DNA of 43,066 nucleotides from Candidatus Iainarchaeum sp. (GCA_021162685.1 JAGGYF010000044.1:1-43066); one strand, 5' to 3'; positions 1 through 8,902 are shown, numbered from the stretch's first letter. Numbers and translations: made by a program. Notes: generated by a model not told the origin, from the letters alone.

Positions 1-881
1 GAATTGTATCCCAAAACCTTATCAATAAATCCTTCGATAATCAGCTTAGTATTTGTGCTTCTCACCCACTTATTCTCACTCTTCAACACATTCAAAAAAT
101 CCTTCATCACATCCTTATCAAACGCCTTTGGATTATACTCTAAAATCTTATCAATAAATCCCTCTTTTATCAACTCAACGGTCCCCTCCCTCACTCTCCA
201 ATCATCACTCTTCAACCCATTCAAAAAACTTTCCACATGATCCTTAGTAATCATCTCTGGATCAAATGCATCTGGACTGTACTTTTTAACATTTTCTAGA
301 ACGCCCCTGTTTATTACACTAGCAATACTTATTCTTACCTCCCCATCCTCACTCTTCAACAAATCCAAAATACCTTTCATCACATCCTTATCAAACGCCT
401 TTGGATTATACTCTAAAATCTTATCAATAAATCCCTCTTTTATCAACCAAGCAGTTAGGTATCTTACATCCTCATTCTCACTCTTCAACAAATCCAAAAT
501 ACCTTTCATCACATCCTTATCAAACGCCTCTTTATTATATTTCAAAACCTTTTCAACAAACCCAAATCTCATCAACCAAGCAGTTTTCTTCCTTACATCC
601 CCATCCTCACTCTTCAACCCATTCAAAAAACTCTCCACATGCTTCTTTGTAATCATACTAGGATCAAACGCATTTGAATTGTATCCCAAAACCTTTTCAA
701 TAAATCCTTTATTTATCAACCAAGCAGTTTCCTTCCTTACATCCTCATCCTTACTCTTCAACAAATCCAAGATAGTTCCCACAACATCTTTTCTTGCATA
801 TTCTTCAGGATTTTCATCAACTAGTCGCAATACATCATCAGTTCTCCCTGCTTTTATCAACTCTTTTATATCTTTCATCAT
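1..881 (-). CDS. HEAT/Armadillo-like repeat protein, C-terminus beyond window edge
   Basis: Minus-strand frame from ATG at 881 stays open to the window edge (absent from the ORF track). Reads MMKDIKELIKAGRTDDVLRLVDENPEEYARKDVVGTILDLLKSKDEDVRKETAWLINKGFIEKVLGYN..., with ~43-46 aa repeats (LLKSEDxxVRxxTAWLIxxGFIDKxLxYNPxAFD). Confidence 0.75.
   Translation of the reverse strand, partial: MMKDIKELIKAGRTDDVLRLVDENPEEYARKDVVGTILDLLKSKDEDVRKETAWLINKGFIEKVLGYNSNAFDPSMITKKHVESFLNGLKSEDGDVRKKTAWLMRFGFVEKVLKYNKEAFDKDVMKGILDLLKSENEDVRYLTAWLIKEGFIDKILEYNPKAFDKDVMKGILDLLKSEDGEVRISIASVINRGVLENVKKYSPDAFDPEMITKDHVESFLNGLKSDDWRVREGTVELIKEGFIDKILEYNPKAFDKDVMKDFLNVLKSENKWVRSTNTKLIIEGFIDKVLGYN
103..174. repeat. 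72-bp direct repeat copy 1 inside HEAT-like gene
   Basis: Identical to 376-447; spacing 273 bp (91 codons, in frame). Confidence 0.9.
376..447. repeat. 72-bp direct repeat copy 2 inside HEAT-like gene
   Basis: Identical to 103-174. A separate 52-bp identity links 349-400 and 478-529 (129 bp = 43 codons apart). Confidence 0.9.
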
Positions 882-1028
882 GTAAATTAATATTATTGCA
901 AATATAAAAAGGTTTGGGCACTGGTTAAATCAAGTTAAATAGGTCCAAATAAAATAAACCATATCTTTTATTGATCTGACCAAGATAAATCGGCTTTCCG
1001 GAACCTGACTTTATCGGGCACTGTCAAC

Positions 1029-1931
1029 TTAACCCTTCTTCTCTCTCTTCTTAACAAGATCTATAATCTCATCAGCGCTCTCGGATTCATCAAGTTCTTT
1101 CTGTCTTATGACTGATACTCCCTTTATGTTATCTGGAACCTGCACTTTCTCTAGTATATAGATTGGATGCGTCTCAAAAAATGAGCCCGTTTTTTTCATA
1201 AAATCTGCTTTCATCCTTGCATACCTTGATGTTGTTTTATCCACAAGTAATGCTTCTTTCTCTTTTGCAATGGCATCAAATCCACGATAGACAGGCACAA
1301 CCTCAAAACCTATGTCTTGCATCTTTTTCAAATAAGGAGGAAGTTCTTCGCTTTCACAACTCGCCGGTGTTGTCAACAAATCAATATTCTTTATCACATT
1401 TGTATCCAGCACACTTTCAATATGTTTCGCTTTTTGGAACTCAATATTCATCTCGCCTCTCTGATAGTTGTATATTGTCTCCCTGCTTACACCTAATAAG
1501 TGTGCAAGTTGTGAGATGCTTATATTGAGTTCTCTCATCCGTTCTTGAAGCACATGGGGTTTTATCTCAGCAACAACCTTTCCTTTGAAAAAACGTTTTT
1601 CTGGAGCAATGTTATCCAAAAAATAATTTGAAAGTGTACCAACAGTTATTGCTTTTATGCCATATCTCTCATAAACAACTCCATCCTCTAATTCACGTAC
1701 CTTTGTTTTTTCGCCAACAATGAGAGGTGTTGCACATAAACTTGCACTAATAGCTTTCAATTCTTTTGCCTGGCTTTCCCTGATGGAATCTATGTTTGAA
1801 AGCACTTTAAAAAGAAGAAGTGTAGCCCCCTTTTTTGCAGCTAAGTCAAAACAACTTTTTCTCTCAAGCGGTGCAAAGCAGGCGAACCCCGCTTTTTCAA
1901 GCGTGGCCACCAGCTTATCTTTTATGTTCAT
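1029..1931 (-). CDS. archaeal HTH (XRE-type) transcriptional regulator
   Basis: 300 aa; central helix-turn-helix ISQLAHLLGVSRETIYNYQRGE; resembles the archaeal HTH-type regulator family of this length. Confidence 0.8.
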   Translation of the reverse strand: MNIKDKLVATLEKAGFACFAPLERKSCFDLAAKKGATLLLFKVLSNIDSIRESQAKELKAISASLCATPLIVGEKTKVRELEDGVVYERYGIKAITVGTLSNYFLDNIAPEKRFFKGKVVAEIKPHVLQERMRELNISISQLAHLLGVSRETIYNYQRGEMNIEFQKAKHIESVLDTNVIKNIDLLTTPASCESEELPPYLKKMQDIGFEVVPVYRGFDAIAKEKEALLVDKTTSRYARMKADFMKKTGSFFETHPIYILEKVQVPDNIKGVSVIRQKELDESESADEIIDLVKKREKKG

Positions 1932-1932
1932 G

Positions 1933-2073
1933 CTACTTCTTTGATTTCTTTGATTTATCTCTTAGGTGCTTGCTACCGCATTTTCTACATCTTGTCGCCT
2001 TTTTCGGATTTGTAGCATTACACCTAATACATACCTTTTTCTCTAAACGGACATCTGATAAATCCTTTGGCAT
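1933..2073 (-). CDS. rpl40e: 50S ribosomal protein L40e
   Basis: 46 aa [46 protein letters not shown]; two CxxC motifs; below ORF-track cutoff. Confidence 0.9.
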   Translation of the reverse strand: MPKDLSDVRLEKKVCIRCNATNPKKATRCRKCGSKHLRDKSKKSKK

Positions 2074-2156
2074 TTTCTCACCTAAAATATGGTATGGATT
2101 TTTAAATAAAGATGAGGAAAATATTATGCTCCTTGGGGTTTTTAAACCTATTTAAT

Positions 2157-2231
2157 GCTCCGGTAGTCTAGTCCGGTTAAGGATACAGGCCTTTCGAGCC
2201 TGCGACCCGGGTTCAAATCCCGGCCGGAGCA
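2157..2231 (+). tRNA. tRNA-Glu (anticodon TTC)
   Basis: GCTCCGG/CCGGAGC acceptor; CAGGC-CTTTCGA-GCCTG anticodon arm; GGGTTCAAATCCC T arm. Confidence 0.95.
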
Positions 2232-2256
2232 TTTTATATCAAGAGGAGGAGTAGAT

Positions 2257-2370
2257 ATGGGAACAAAAGGCAGCAAAAAAGGTGAAAAGTACAAGAAAAC
2301 AGGCCATATGAGATGGAAATGGAAGAAAAAGAAGATGCGAAGAAAGAAGAGAGCGATGAAGAAGAGCTGA
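2257..2370 (+). CDS. L41e-like ribosomal protein with N-terminal extension
   Basis: 37 aa MGTKGSKKGEKYKKTGHMRWKWKKKKMRRKKRAMKKS; C-terminal part matches the MRxKWRKKRMRRxKRK pattern of L41e; strong RBS GAGGAGGAG upstream. Confidence 0.65.
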   Translation: MGTKGSKKGEKYKKTGHMRWKWKKKKMRRKKRAMKKS

Positions 2371-2378
2371 TAGCGTAA

Positions 2379-2462
2379 GCAGGGGTGCCGGAGCGGACAA
2401 ACGGGCAGGGCTTAGGACTCTGTGGCTTAGTGCCTTCGGGGGTTCGAATCCCCTCCCCTGCA
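2379..2462 (+). tRNA. tRNA-Leu (anticodon TAG)
   Basis: GCAGGGG/CCCCTGC acceptor; anticodon loop CTTAGGA; long class II variable arm; GGGGGTTCGAATCCCC T arm. Confidence 0.93.
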
Positions 2463-2766
2463 TTCAGGGGCCTTGTGCCCCTGTTGATTCGGAGATTTTG
2501 ATGAAACTTTTGTAAAAAGTTTCTTCGAATCCCCTCCCCTGCACCAGCGTCTTGGGGGGAGCTGTGCTCCCCCCGAAACCCTGGGGTTCATCCCCCCTCC
2601 TAGTGGGCTGGTCGCCGAAGGCGAGCACCCACGCTCGTCGACGGAGCACCGTCGTTTGGATCCCCTCCCCTGCATTCACCAAATTATACATATGGTCGTT
2701 CGTAGTGGGATACAAGATCCCACTATTAGAAATCATTGGAGGAGGATAACAAACGCTCCCCTGCAT
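2443..2766 (+). repeat. Array of tRNA-Leu 3'-end copies separated by hairpins
   Basis: TTCGAATCCCCTCCCCTGCA at 2443-2462 (tRNA) and 2524-2543 (20/20); ATCCCCTCCCCTGCATTCA at 2448-2466 and 2660-2678 (19/19); CTCCCCTGCAT at 2756-2766 (11/11). Confidence 0.9.
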
Positions 2767-2801
2767 GTAGTTACTTATACTTCTTTTCATAAAATTTGTT
2801 C

Positions 2802-3509
2802 ATGCCAATCAAAGCCATAATTTTTGATTTTGATGGACCCCTAGCAAACAGCTACAAGCACTTGCATAAAGGGATAATCAAAACACTGAAAGATGACCCA
2901 CGGATAAACAAAAACAAGCTGCGATTTCTTATTAAATCGCCAAGATTTTACTCCTTCTGGAAGAACGTGAACTGGAAGACATTTGTTAATGACATTTATA
3001 GGAGGTTTGGCATTTCTCTCTCAGAAAAGGAGGCTGCCAGAATAAAAGAAAAGATGATGGGGGTGATGGATAAGGAAATGGCAGACGCACCACTCTACAA
3101 AGATGTGCATAAAACAATAAAACAGCTCAAAAAGGACGGATATAAAATAATTATAGCATCGTACGCTCCAGAGGAGCGAATAAGACAGAAGCTTATGGAA
3201 GAAAACCTCTTAGATTATGTTGATGGAATTTTTGGCAGACAGGTATCTACTAATAGGATAGAACGAACAAAGCATGTAATCAACCATTTGTCAGGTTTGG
3301 GTATCAACCCAGAGGAGTGCCTTCTTGTTGGAGATATGCCAGATGATGTGCTGGCAAGTAGGAAAGTTGGAGCAATCAGTGCAGTTATTCTCAGAAAAAG
3401 ATTTGGGAAGACAATTGTCCCAAAACCACTGTTCAAGAAGCGCAATCTAGAACCTGACTACTATATAAAATCACTTTCTGAACTCAAGAAGCTGTTAACT
3501 ATATCCTAA
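2802..3509 (+). CDS. HAD-superfamily hydrolase (phosphoglycolate phosphatase-like)
   Basis: MPIKAIIFDFDGPLANS...IIIASYAPEER...CLLVGDMPDDVLASRKVG: HAD motifs I-IV. Confidence 0.85.
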   Translation: MPIKAIIFDFDGPLANSYKHLHKGIIKTLKDDPRINKNKLRFLIKSPRFYSFWKNVNWKTFVNDIYRRFGISLSEKEAARIKEKMMGVMDKEMADAPLYKDVHKTIKQLKKDGYKIIIASYAPEERIRQKLMEENLLDYVDGIFGRQVSTNRIERTKHVINHLSGLGINPEECLLVGDMPDDVLASRKVGAISAVILRKRFGKTIVPKPLFKKRNLEPDYYIKSLSELKKLLTIS

Positions 3510-3624
3510 AATGCTCGTTTAGTTCCCTGTACTTCCCCATATGCTTTTTGATGTACTCATTTGGATTTCTTAGATAGTTGTTGGTATGAGTTAGAAGTAC
3601 GCTTTCAAATCTTACATCTATGCA
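3499..3624 (-). pseudogene. Possible C-terminal gene remnant
   Basis: Minus frame reads CIDVRFESVLLTHTNNYLRNPNEYIKKHMGKYRELNEHFRI*, protein-like, but no start codon and a stop shortly upstream. Confidence 0.25.
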
Positions 3625-3688
3625 AAAATGTATTTATATTCATTATTCTACCAATTGAGTTAAATATCCCTTTGGATAAACTATAATC

Positions 3689-4291
3689 ATGCGAGGTAAA
3701 TTTATAGTTTTTGAAGGTGTAGATGCATCTGGAAAAGCGACCCAGCAGAGGCTATTGGCAGAACGTTTAAAGAAAGAGGGCTATGATGTTGAGATTATTG
3801 ATTTTCCAGATTATAATGCGCCCATAGGCAAGGCAATAAAGGAATTCCTCTTTGAGCGGTATGACATTGACAGAGAGACAGCATCCTTACTATATGCTGC
3901 AGATAGGAGACAACACTACAAGCAAATTACGAATTGGCTAAAAGAAGGAAAAATTGTTTTAAGTGACAGATACATCTATTCCAACATCGCATTCCAGCAC
4001 GCCGCAGGTGTCTCTCTGAAATGGCTTTTTGAGATTGATTCTGTGAATGTCCAGGCAGATTATGTTTTACTTCTGGATCTGGACCCAAAGATATCATATA
4101 TGAGAAAGAAACGGAGAGACAGAAACGAACGTGATTTGAAATACCTGACAAAGGTTAGGAAGATTTACCTAGATATGTGTGATGGTGTAATCCCTACTGA
4201 TCCAACATGGGTAAAAATAGACGCGTCAAAATCCATTGAGGAGGTACACAATCAGATATGGGAAGAGGTGAGTAAATGGATACGGAAGTAA
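3689..4291 (+). CDS. tmk: Thymidylate kinase
   Basis: MRGKFIVFEGVDASGKATQQRLLAERL; DRYIYSNIAFQ motif. Confidence 0.9.
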   Translation: MRGKFIVFEGVDASGKATQQRLLAERLKKEGYDVEIIDFPDYNAPIGKAIKEFLFERYDIDRETASLLYAADRRQHYKQITNWLKEGKIVLSDRYIYSNIAFQHAAGVSLKWLFEIDSVNVQADYVLLLDLDPKISYMRKKRRDRNERDLKYLTKVRKIYLDMCDGVIPTDPTWVKIDASKSIEEVHNQIWEEVSKWIRK

Positions 4292-4761
4292 TTGACATAA
4301 AATTGGATAAAGGGCAAGAAGTAATTGTTGGCCAGGGAAACTTCAGTTTGAAAACTACTGATGATATTGCAAGGGTTATGTTAACAAGTGCCCCAAATAT
4401 CAAAGTCGGGGTTGCAATGAACGATGGCGGCATGAAGATAACACGAAGTAGTGGAAACGATGAAAAACTTGAAAAAAAGGCAGCTGAGATCTGTTATAGA
4501 ATTGGTGCAGGTCATGTTTTTGTTGTTATTTTAGAAGGTGCATTCCCAGTAAATGTTCTGAACGATCTACAACATGTGCATGGTGTTTGTAGCATATATG
4601 CTGCAACAGCAAACACATTACAACTCATTTTGGTAAAGACGGAGCAGGGCAAGGGCATCATTGGTGTAGTGGATGGAGCAAGCCCACAGTCCGTGGAGGA
4701 CGAGCCAACAAAGGAGGAGAGAAGAAAACTGCTGAGGAAGATAGGGTATAGGTTGGGTTAG
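4276..4761 (+). CDS. Adenosine-specific kinase family (DUF355) protein
   Basis: 161 aa; IKVGVAMNDGGMKITRSSGND... AGHVFVVILEGAFPVNVLNDLQHVHGVCSIYAATANTLQLILVKTEQGKGIIGVVDGASP is characteristic. Confidence 0.85.
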   Translation: MDTEVIDIKLDKGQEVIVGQGNFSLKTTDDIARVMLTSAPNIKVGVAMNDGGMKITRSSGNDEKLEKKAAEICYRIGAGHVFVVILEGAFPVNVLNDLQHVHGVCSIYAATANTLQLILVKTEQGKGIIGVVDGASPQSVEDEPTKEERRKLLRKIGYRLG

Positions 4762-4763
4762 TT

Positions 4764-4901
4764 ATGTATATGTCAGAAGAAGAGGAAGTAAAATTAGTTA
4801 ACAGAGGAATTGAGATTGAGATGCAAGATATAAAATCCGGCAAAATAAAGACAAAACCATACAAGAGGATTAGAAAGAAGTATGGATTTAGCGAAAAGTA
4901 A
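4764..4901 (+). CDS. Small hypothetical protein
   Basis: 45 aa MYMSEEEEVKLVNRGIEIEMQDIKSGKIKTKPYKRIRKKYGFSEK; sits in a same-strand gene run. Confidence 0.5.
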   Translation: MYMSEEEEVKLVNRGIEIEMQDIKSGKIKTKPYKRIRKKYGFSEK

Positions 4902-4909
4902 GGGAGAGC

Positions 4910-5554
4910 ATGAGTAAACTCGAAGATCTACTTTCAAAGTACGGAATGCTTTTCTCTGAAGAATTAGGGATAGATGTTTCAAGGAAGCCATTTCAGTGGC
5001 TTTTAGCTTCTGTCCTTTTTGGTATGAGAATCAATACAACAATTGCCAAAAACACCTTTCTGGCTTACAAACGCAATGGATTAACAACACCAGAAGCGAT
5101 ATTAAATGCAGGATGGTATAAGCTAGTTAGGGTGCATGGTGAAGGAGGCTATGTCCGCTATGATGGAATGACTGCTGATTACATGTTAGATATTGCCAAG
5201 AAGCTTTTGGACGATTATGATGGAAACGTAAGAAAACTTGATGAGTTGAGCAAAAGCCCAAAAGAATTAGAAGAGAGACTTCTAGAATTTAGGGGGATTG
5301 GTCCAGTAACTGTTAGCATATTCCTTAGGGAGCTGAGGGGCATTTGGAAGAACGCAGATCCATTACCAACAAATGTTGAGATAATAGCGGCAAGGAAGCT
5401 AGGCATAACAAAAGCAAAGACAAGGGAAAAGGCACTTGATGCCATGAAAAGATTCTGGAAGAAAAATAAGATTAAAGGTTATGATTTCAGAAACTTTGAG
5501 GCTATGCTTGTTAGGATAGGACTCAAACTGAGACGAACATTACGGGCCCCATAG
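4910..5554 (+). CDS. HhH-GPD (endonuclease III-like) DNA glycosylase
   Basis: LEERLLEFRGIGPVTVSIFLRELRGIW: HhH motif with downstream acidic region. Confidence 0.75.
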   Translation: MSKLEDLLSKYGMLFSEELGIDVSRKPFQWLLASVLFGMRINTTIAKNTFLAYKRNGLTTPEAILNAGWYKLVRVHGEGGYVRYDGMTADYMLDIAKKLLDDYDGNVRKLDELSKSPKELEERLLEFRGIGPVTVSIFLRELRGIWKNADPLPTNVEIIAARKLGITKAKTREKALDAMKRFWKKNKIKGYDFRNFEAMLVRIGLKLRRTLRAP

Positions 5555-6027
5555 CAGAATATGTTGCATACTCTAAGTCTTTCTCTGGATAAACTTTTGT
5601 CCCTCCATAGATTGCATGGGGGTCATTAACAATGATTTTTCCTCTTTTGAAGCCAACAGCAATGACATCAATTTTACTACCACTCTCTAAAAACGTTATG
5701 TAACTCCTCAAAGTTCTTTTTATATGAGTATCTTTCCCTCTTTTATTCTTCTTTTCATGTCCCTGATAATTTTATCATTGTTCATTGTCTTATATTCTGG
5801 AGCAAAATAATCTGGATTACATCCAACTATTTTACATTTTAGACCGTTTTTTATAAGAAATGTACCAAGATCTGCAATATATGTTCCTTCGCTTTTATAC
5901 ACTTTCATGTGTTTTAGAATTGTATCGTTAGCTCTCTTCCATAGTAATCCAAAATCATTTTCATACAATAAACACCACATAACATAGAGCCTTTTGGTTG
6001 TCTATAGATTGGCACATTCAGCTTCAT
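5523..6027 (-). pseudogene. Peptidase C39-like protein split by two frameshifts
   Basis: Three consecutive frames: 6027 MKLNVPIYRQPKGSMLCGVYCMKMILDYYGRELT; ORF 5720-5980 ...NDTILKHMKVYKSEGTYIADLGTFLIKNGLKCKIVG...; ORF 5523-5711 ...RSYITFLESGSKIDVIAVGFKRGKIIVNDPHAIYGG.... Confidence 0.7.
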
Positions 6028-6653
6028 CTTTGGCCATCCTTGTCAAAAATCCCCAACAATTCCTCCAAATCTTTAATAGTATAATCGGGTTTAACTCCTT
6101 TCATTCCCTTTGTATGTCTCCCTTTTAACAAAACAGTAAGCGCAATTCCAGCATCTTTTGGCCCTTTAATATCTTCCAAAACCATGTCCCCAACAAATGC
6201 TGTTTCCTTTGGCTTAACTCCAAGCTTCTTCATAGCAACCTGATAGATTTTTTTCTTTGGCTTTCTAACACCGACATCCCTTGAATATACTTCAACATCC
6301 ATATATCTACTTATACCAAATCGTTTGGCATCTATGGGATTTGCCTTGCTAGTACAATTACTTACTATGCCTAATTTGTAACCTCTTTTCTTCAACTCCC
6401 GCAGTACTTTTAGGGCATTCTTCTTTTTCCACATTTTAACATTCTTCCTGTTCAATCGCAGCAAAAATCTCTCTGGGTCTTTTACCTTAACCTTCAACCA
6501 TTTCCCACATACCTCTTTTGCACTTAATTCTATTCTCTTTGCATGCTTTACTTTACAGTACTCATTATATCTTTCTATGTACTTGTCTGTGTAATCAGTG
6601 TATTCATAGTCTGTCAATGTTCCCCCAAAGTCAAAAAGAATTGCTTTTATCAA
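6024..6653 (-). CDS. HAD-superfamily hydrolase
   Basis: IKAILFDFGGTLTDYEYTD...GIVSNCTSK...KPKKKIYQVAMKKLGVKPKETAFVGDM; start probably TTG near 6653, just after the upstream stop. Confidence 0.8.
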   Translation of the reverse strand: MIKAILFDFGGTLTDYEYTDYTDKYIERYNEYCKVKHAKRIELSAKEVCGKWLKVKVKDPERFLLRLNRKNVKMWKKKNALKVLRELKKRGYKLGIVSNCTSKANPIDAKRFGISRYMDVEVYSRDVGVRKPKKKIYQVAMKKLGVKPKETAFVGDMVLEDIKGPKDAGIALTVLLKGRHTKGMKGVKPDYTIKDLEELLGIFDKDGQR

Positions 6654-6655
6654 TG

Positions 6656-7204
6656 TTACACCTCTAGCACTGTATACTTTCCTCTTCCAAGTATGAAATG
6701 ATTTCTGGTTACATGATATAATGGATTTAGTTTTGTGCGCAGTTTCCATTTTTCCTTTGAAAAGACCTTTTTGTTTACATCTGCCTCAACAACTTCACCA
6801 ATGATCAAGATATGGTCGCCAGTTTTCTTTTTCCATCTGAAAACACATTCTAGATTAGTTTGACATTCCTTAATTCTGTATGGTTTAACTTTTTTTGGTT
6901 TTATGGGGGTTAATCCACTATGCTTGAATTCATCTTCAACCTTCTTCCCACAAGACCATACCTTATCAACAATGTCAGGAGAGGGAATACTAACAACAAA
7001 TTCTTTTGTTTTCATTATGTTTTTGTAGGTATCCGTTTCTTTTCTTGTGCCGAAGCACACCATGGGTGGTATATGTGAGCAAGTGGCAAAAAATGCGAAG
7101 GGAGCAACATTTTTCTTTTTCTTTTCGTCTATTGTTGAAACCAATACAACAGGTGCAGGCGGTGTCGCATATACAACAAGGTTTAATGGCAATTTCATGT
7201 TCAC
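6656..7204 (-). CDS. Flavin reductase-like (FMN-binding) family protein
   Basis: VVLVSTIDEKKKKNVAPFAFFATCSHIPPMVCFGTRKETDTYKNIMKTKEFVVSIP pattern. Confidence 0.8.
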   Translation of the reverse strand: MNMKLPLNLVVYATPPAPVVLVSTIDEKKKKNVAPFAFFATCSHIPPMVCFGTRKETDTYKNIMKTKEFVVSIPSPDIVDKVWSCGKKVEDEFKHSGLTPIKPKKVKPYRIKECQTNLECVFRWKKKTGDHILIIGEVVEADVNKKVFSKEKWKLRTKLNPLYHVTRNHFILGRGKYTVLEV

Positions 7205-7467
7205 ACCAAGTATTCATCTGCTGGTTGATTTCCAGGTATTCTTATACAGATCATTGCCTTTTTCTTCTTCCCTTTGTTATCATACTCATGTACCTCTCCT
7301 TCTTTCCATATATCTATGTTCCCCTTCTCATCTATAATAATCTCCTTCACAATTCTGTGATAATGTTTTGGTATTGTCTTGTTTGCATATAACACAATCT
7401 TGCTAAGCTCAAATTCAGGATTTTGTTCAATTACTTCCACATAACCCCATGGTTTCTTTATCTTCAT
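7201..7467 (-). CDS. Cupin-fold protein (mannose-6-phosphate isomerase-like)
   Basis: MKIKKPWGYVEVIEQNPEFELSKIVLYANKTIPKHYHRIVKEIIID; PWGYxE and HYH motifs. Confidence 0.55.
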   Translation of the reverse strand: MKIKKPWGYVEVIEQNPEFELSKIVLYANKTIPKHYHRIVKEIIIDEKGNIDIWKEGEVHEYDNKGKKKKAMICIRIPGNQPADEYLV

Positions 7468-7471
7468 GATA

Positions 7472-7954
7472 TCACCTGCACATACTTCCAAAACATTTGT
7501 TTTTCATCTTACATAGACAACATGCCTTTTTATGTACAACCATAAATATCAACACAAGCAATATATAACTCATAGTTAATCCGAAGATATATGCAGAAAA
7601 TCCAACAATATTCTCATAGATCATTGCGATTAACGGAACACCCATAATTACTGGCCAAGTTACTCCTGCAATTTTTGCCCCTAATTCGTAATTTCCAGAT
7701 TTTTTTCTAAAAAGCATTGCAGATAACTTACCCCATCCTGTTGAACACCATTTTCCATAATAGTAACAATGCGTGCATATCTCTTTCCTCAACACAATGT
7801 ACACTACCAGCAATGAGCCTAATAGGTACAAATATGCTAAAACAGAGTTGAAGAGAGATATGCCTATAAAACCTATACCTAGAACAACCAAAAGGTTTAC
7901 ATTTGTTATAAGTGCCCAGTATCTTTCATATTCATTTTTCATTTCTAACACCAT
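7472..7954 (-). CDS. Membrane protein, cysteine-rich, hypothetical
   Basis: 160 aa; several hydrophobic segments; CTHCYYYGKWC and CCLCKMKNKC motifs. Confidence 0.65.
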   Translation of the reverse strand: MVLEMKNEYERYWALITNVNLLVVLGIGFIGISLFNSVLAYLYLLGSLLVVYIVLRKEICTHCYYYGKWCSTGWGKLSAMLFRKKSGNYELGAKIAGVTWPVIMGVPLIAMIYENIVGFSAYIFGLTMSYILLVLIFMVVHKKACCLCKMKNKCFGSMCR

Positions 7955-8366
7955 CTATAAATGTTTTCATCTCATCTGTGATTCTTTGGAGCTCTTCCTG
8001 TGGTATATGTTTTGTGGCATCTACACCATAGTACTCTCCCATAACCATATGCGTCATTGCTATCTCTTCTGGATACATCTGAAAGTGCAGGTGTTGCGGC
8101 TGTGTTCCGTTTTCCATCCCACAGAACAGAGTCACACCTCTTGTCCCATACTTCTTTTTCAATATCTTCCTCATGAATTCTATTTCGTCAATGAGGTACA
8201 ACTTTTCCTCATCTGTAAGGTCTTCTAGGTTTGGAACGCATTTTTTTGGAAGTATCAAGATATGCCCTGCTTTTACTGGGTTTATGGACATAATGGTATA
8301 TGCGTATTTATTCTCATGCACTACCCTGTTCCTTCTATGCTCCTTACACAGCACGCACTCACTCAT
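7932..8366 (-). CDS. HIT-family protein
   Basis: CVLCKEH...GHILILPKKCVPNLEDLTDEE...NGTQPQHLHFQMYP. Confidence 0.8.
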   Translation of the reverse strand: MSECVLCKEHRRNRVVHENKYAYTIMSINPVKAGHILILPKKCVPNLEDLTDEEKLYLIDEIEFMRKILKKKYGTRGVTLFCGMENGTQPQHLHFQMYPEEIAMTHMVMGEYYGVDATKHIPQEELQRITDEMKTFIDGVRNEK

Positions 8367-8778
8367 TTATCCACCTCTCTATACTCAACCTTGTTGCTAG
8401 TGATGTATTTTCTGGAAGATTATTTAATGAAAACCAACCCATCTTCTCGTGCTTTTCCGGCTCCATTATGTTCGGTGTGCCATTAATAGTACACACAAAT
8501 GGTGTTGTGACCCAGTGCTGATTATCTACTATATGATCAACTGCCTTTAGTTGTTTTATCGGTTTGCACGTTACTCCTAGTTCCTCTTCTACCTCTCTTG
8601 TGATAGCATCAGCCAGTCTCTCGTTAAATTCCACACGTCCACCGGGAATCATCCACTTACCTTTTTCTGGCGCTTTTTTTCTCAATAGCATGAGCAATTC
8701 GTTTTTGTCATTGAATATCAGGGCACCTACCCCTACTCCTATATAGTCAATCCCCGGTCTCATAGTTTTCACTTCCAT
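8359..8778 (-). CDS. Nudix hydrolase
   Basis: Nudix box GGRVEFNERLADAITREVEEELGV. Confidence 0.9.
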   Translation of the reverse strand: MEVKTMRPGIDYIGVGVGALIFNDKNELLMLLRKKAPEKGKWMIPGGRVEFNERLADAITREVEEELGVTCKPIKQLKAVDHIVDNQHWVTTPFVCTINGTPNIMEPEKHEKMGWFSLNNLPENTSLATRLSIERWINE

Positions 8779-8902
8779 ATCCGAACCCCTCTGCTAATGT
8801 TAATAGTTTGTCAATCTCGCTACCTTTTTCTATTGTAATCTCCTTTTCATCCTTGATGTATTTATCCATAAGCATGGCGATGAAGTCATAGATTGTTCCC
8901 AT
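8747..8902 (-). CDS. Small hypothetical protein
   Basis: 51 aa MGTIYDFIAMLMDKYIKDEKEITIEKGSEIDKLLTLAEGFGYGSENYETGD, overlaps start of Nudix gene. Confidence 0.45.
   Translation of the reverse strand: MGTIYDFIAMLMDKYIKDEKEITIEKGSEIDKLLTLAEGFGYGSENYETGD

Noticed and set aside
2239-2790. Overlapping minus-strand ORFs of 74, 82 and 108 aa
   Set aside because: Run through tRNA-Leu and its 3'-end repeat/hairpin array; repeated MQGRG starts come from the repeated tRNA end.
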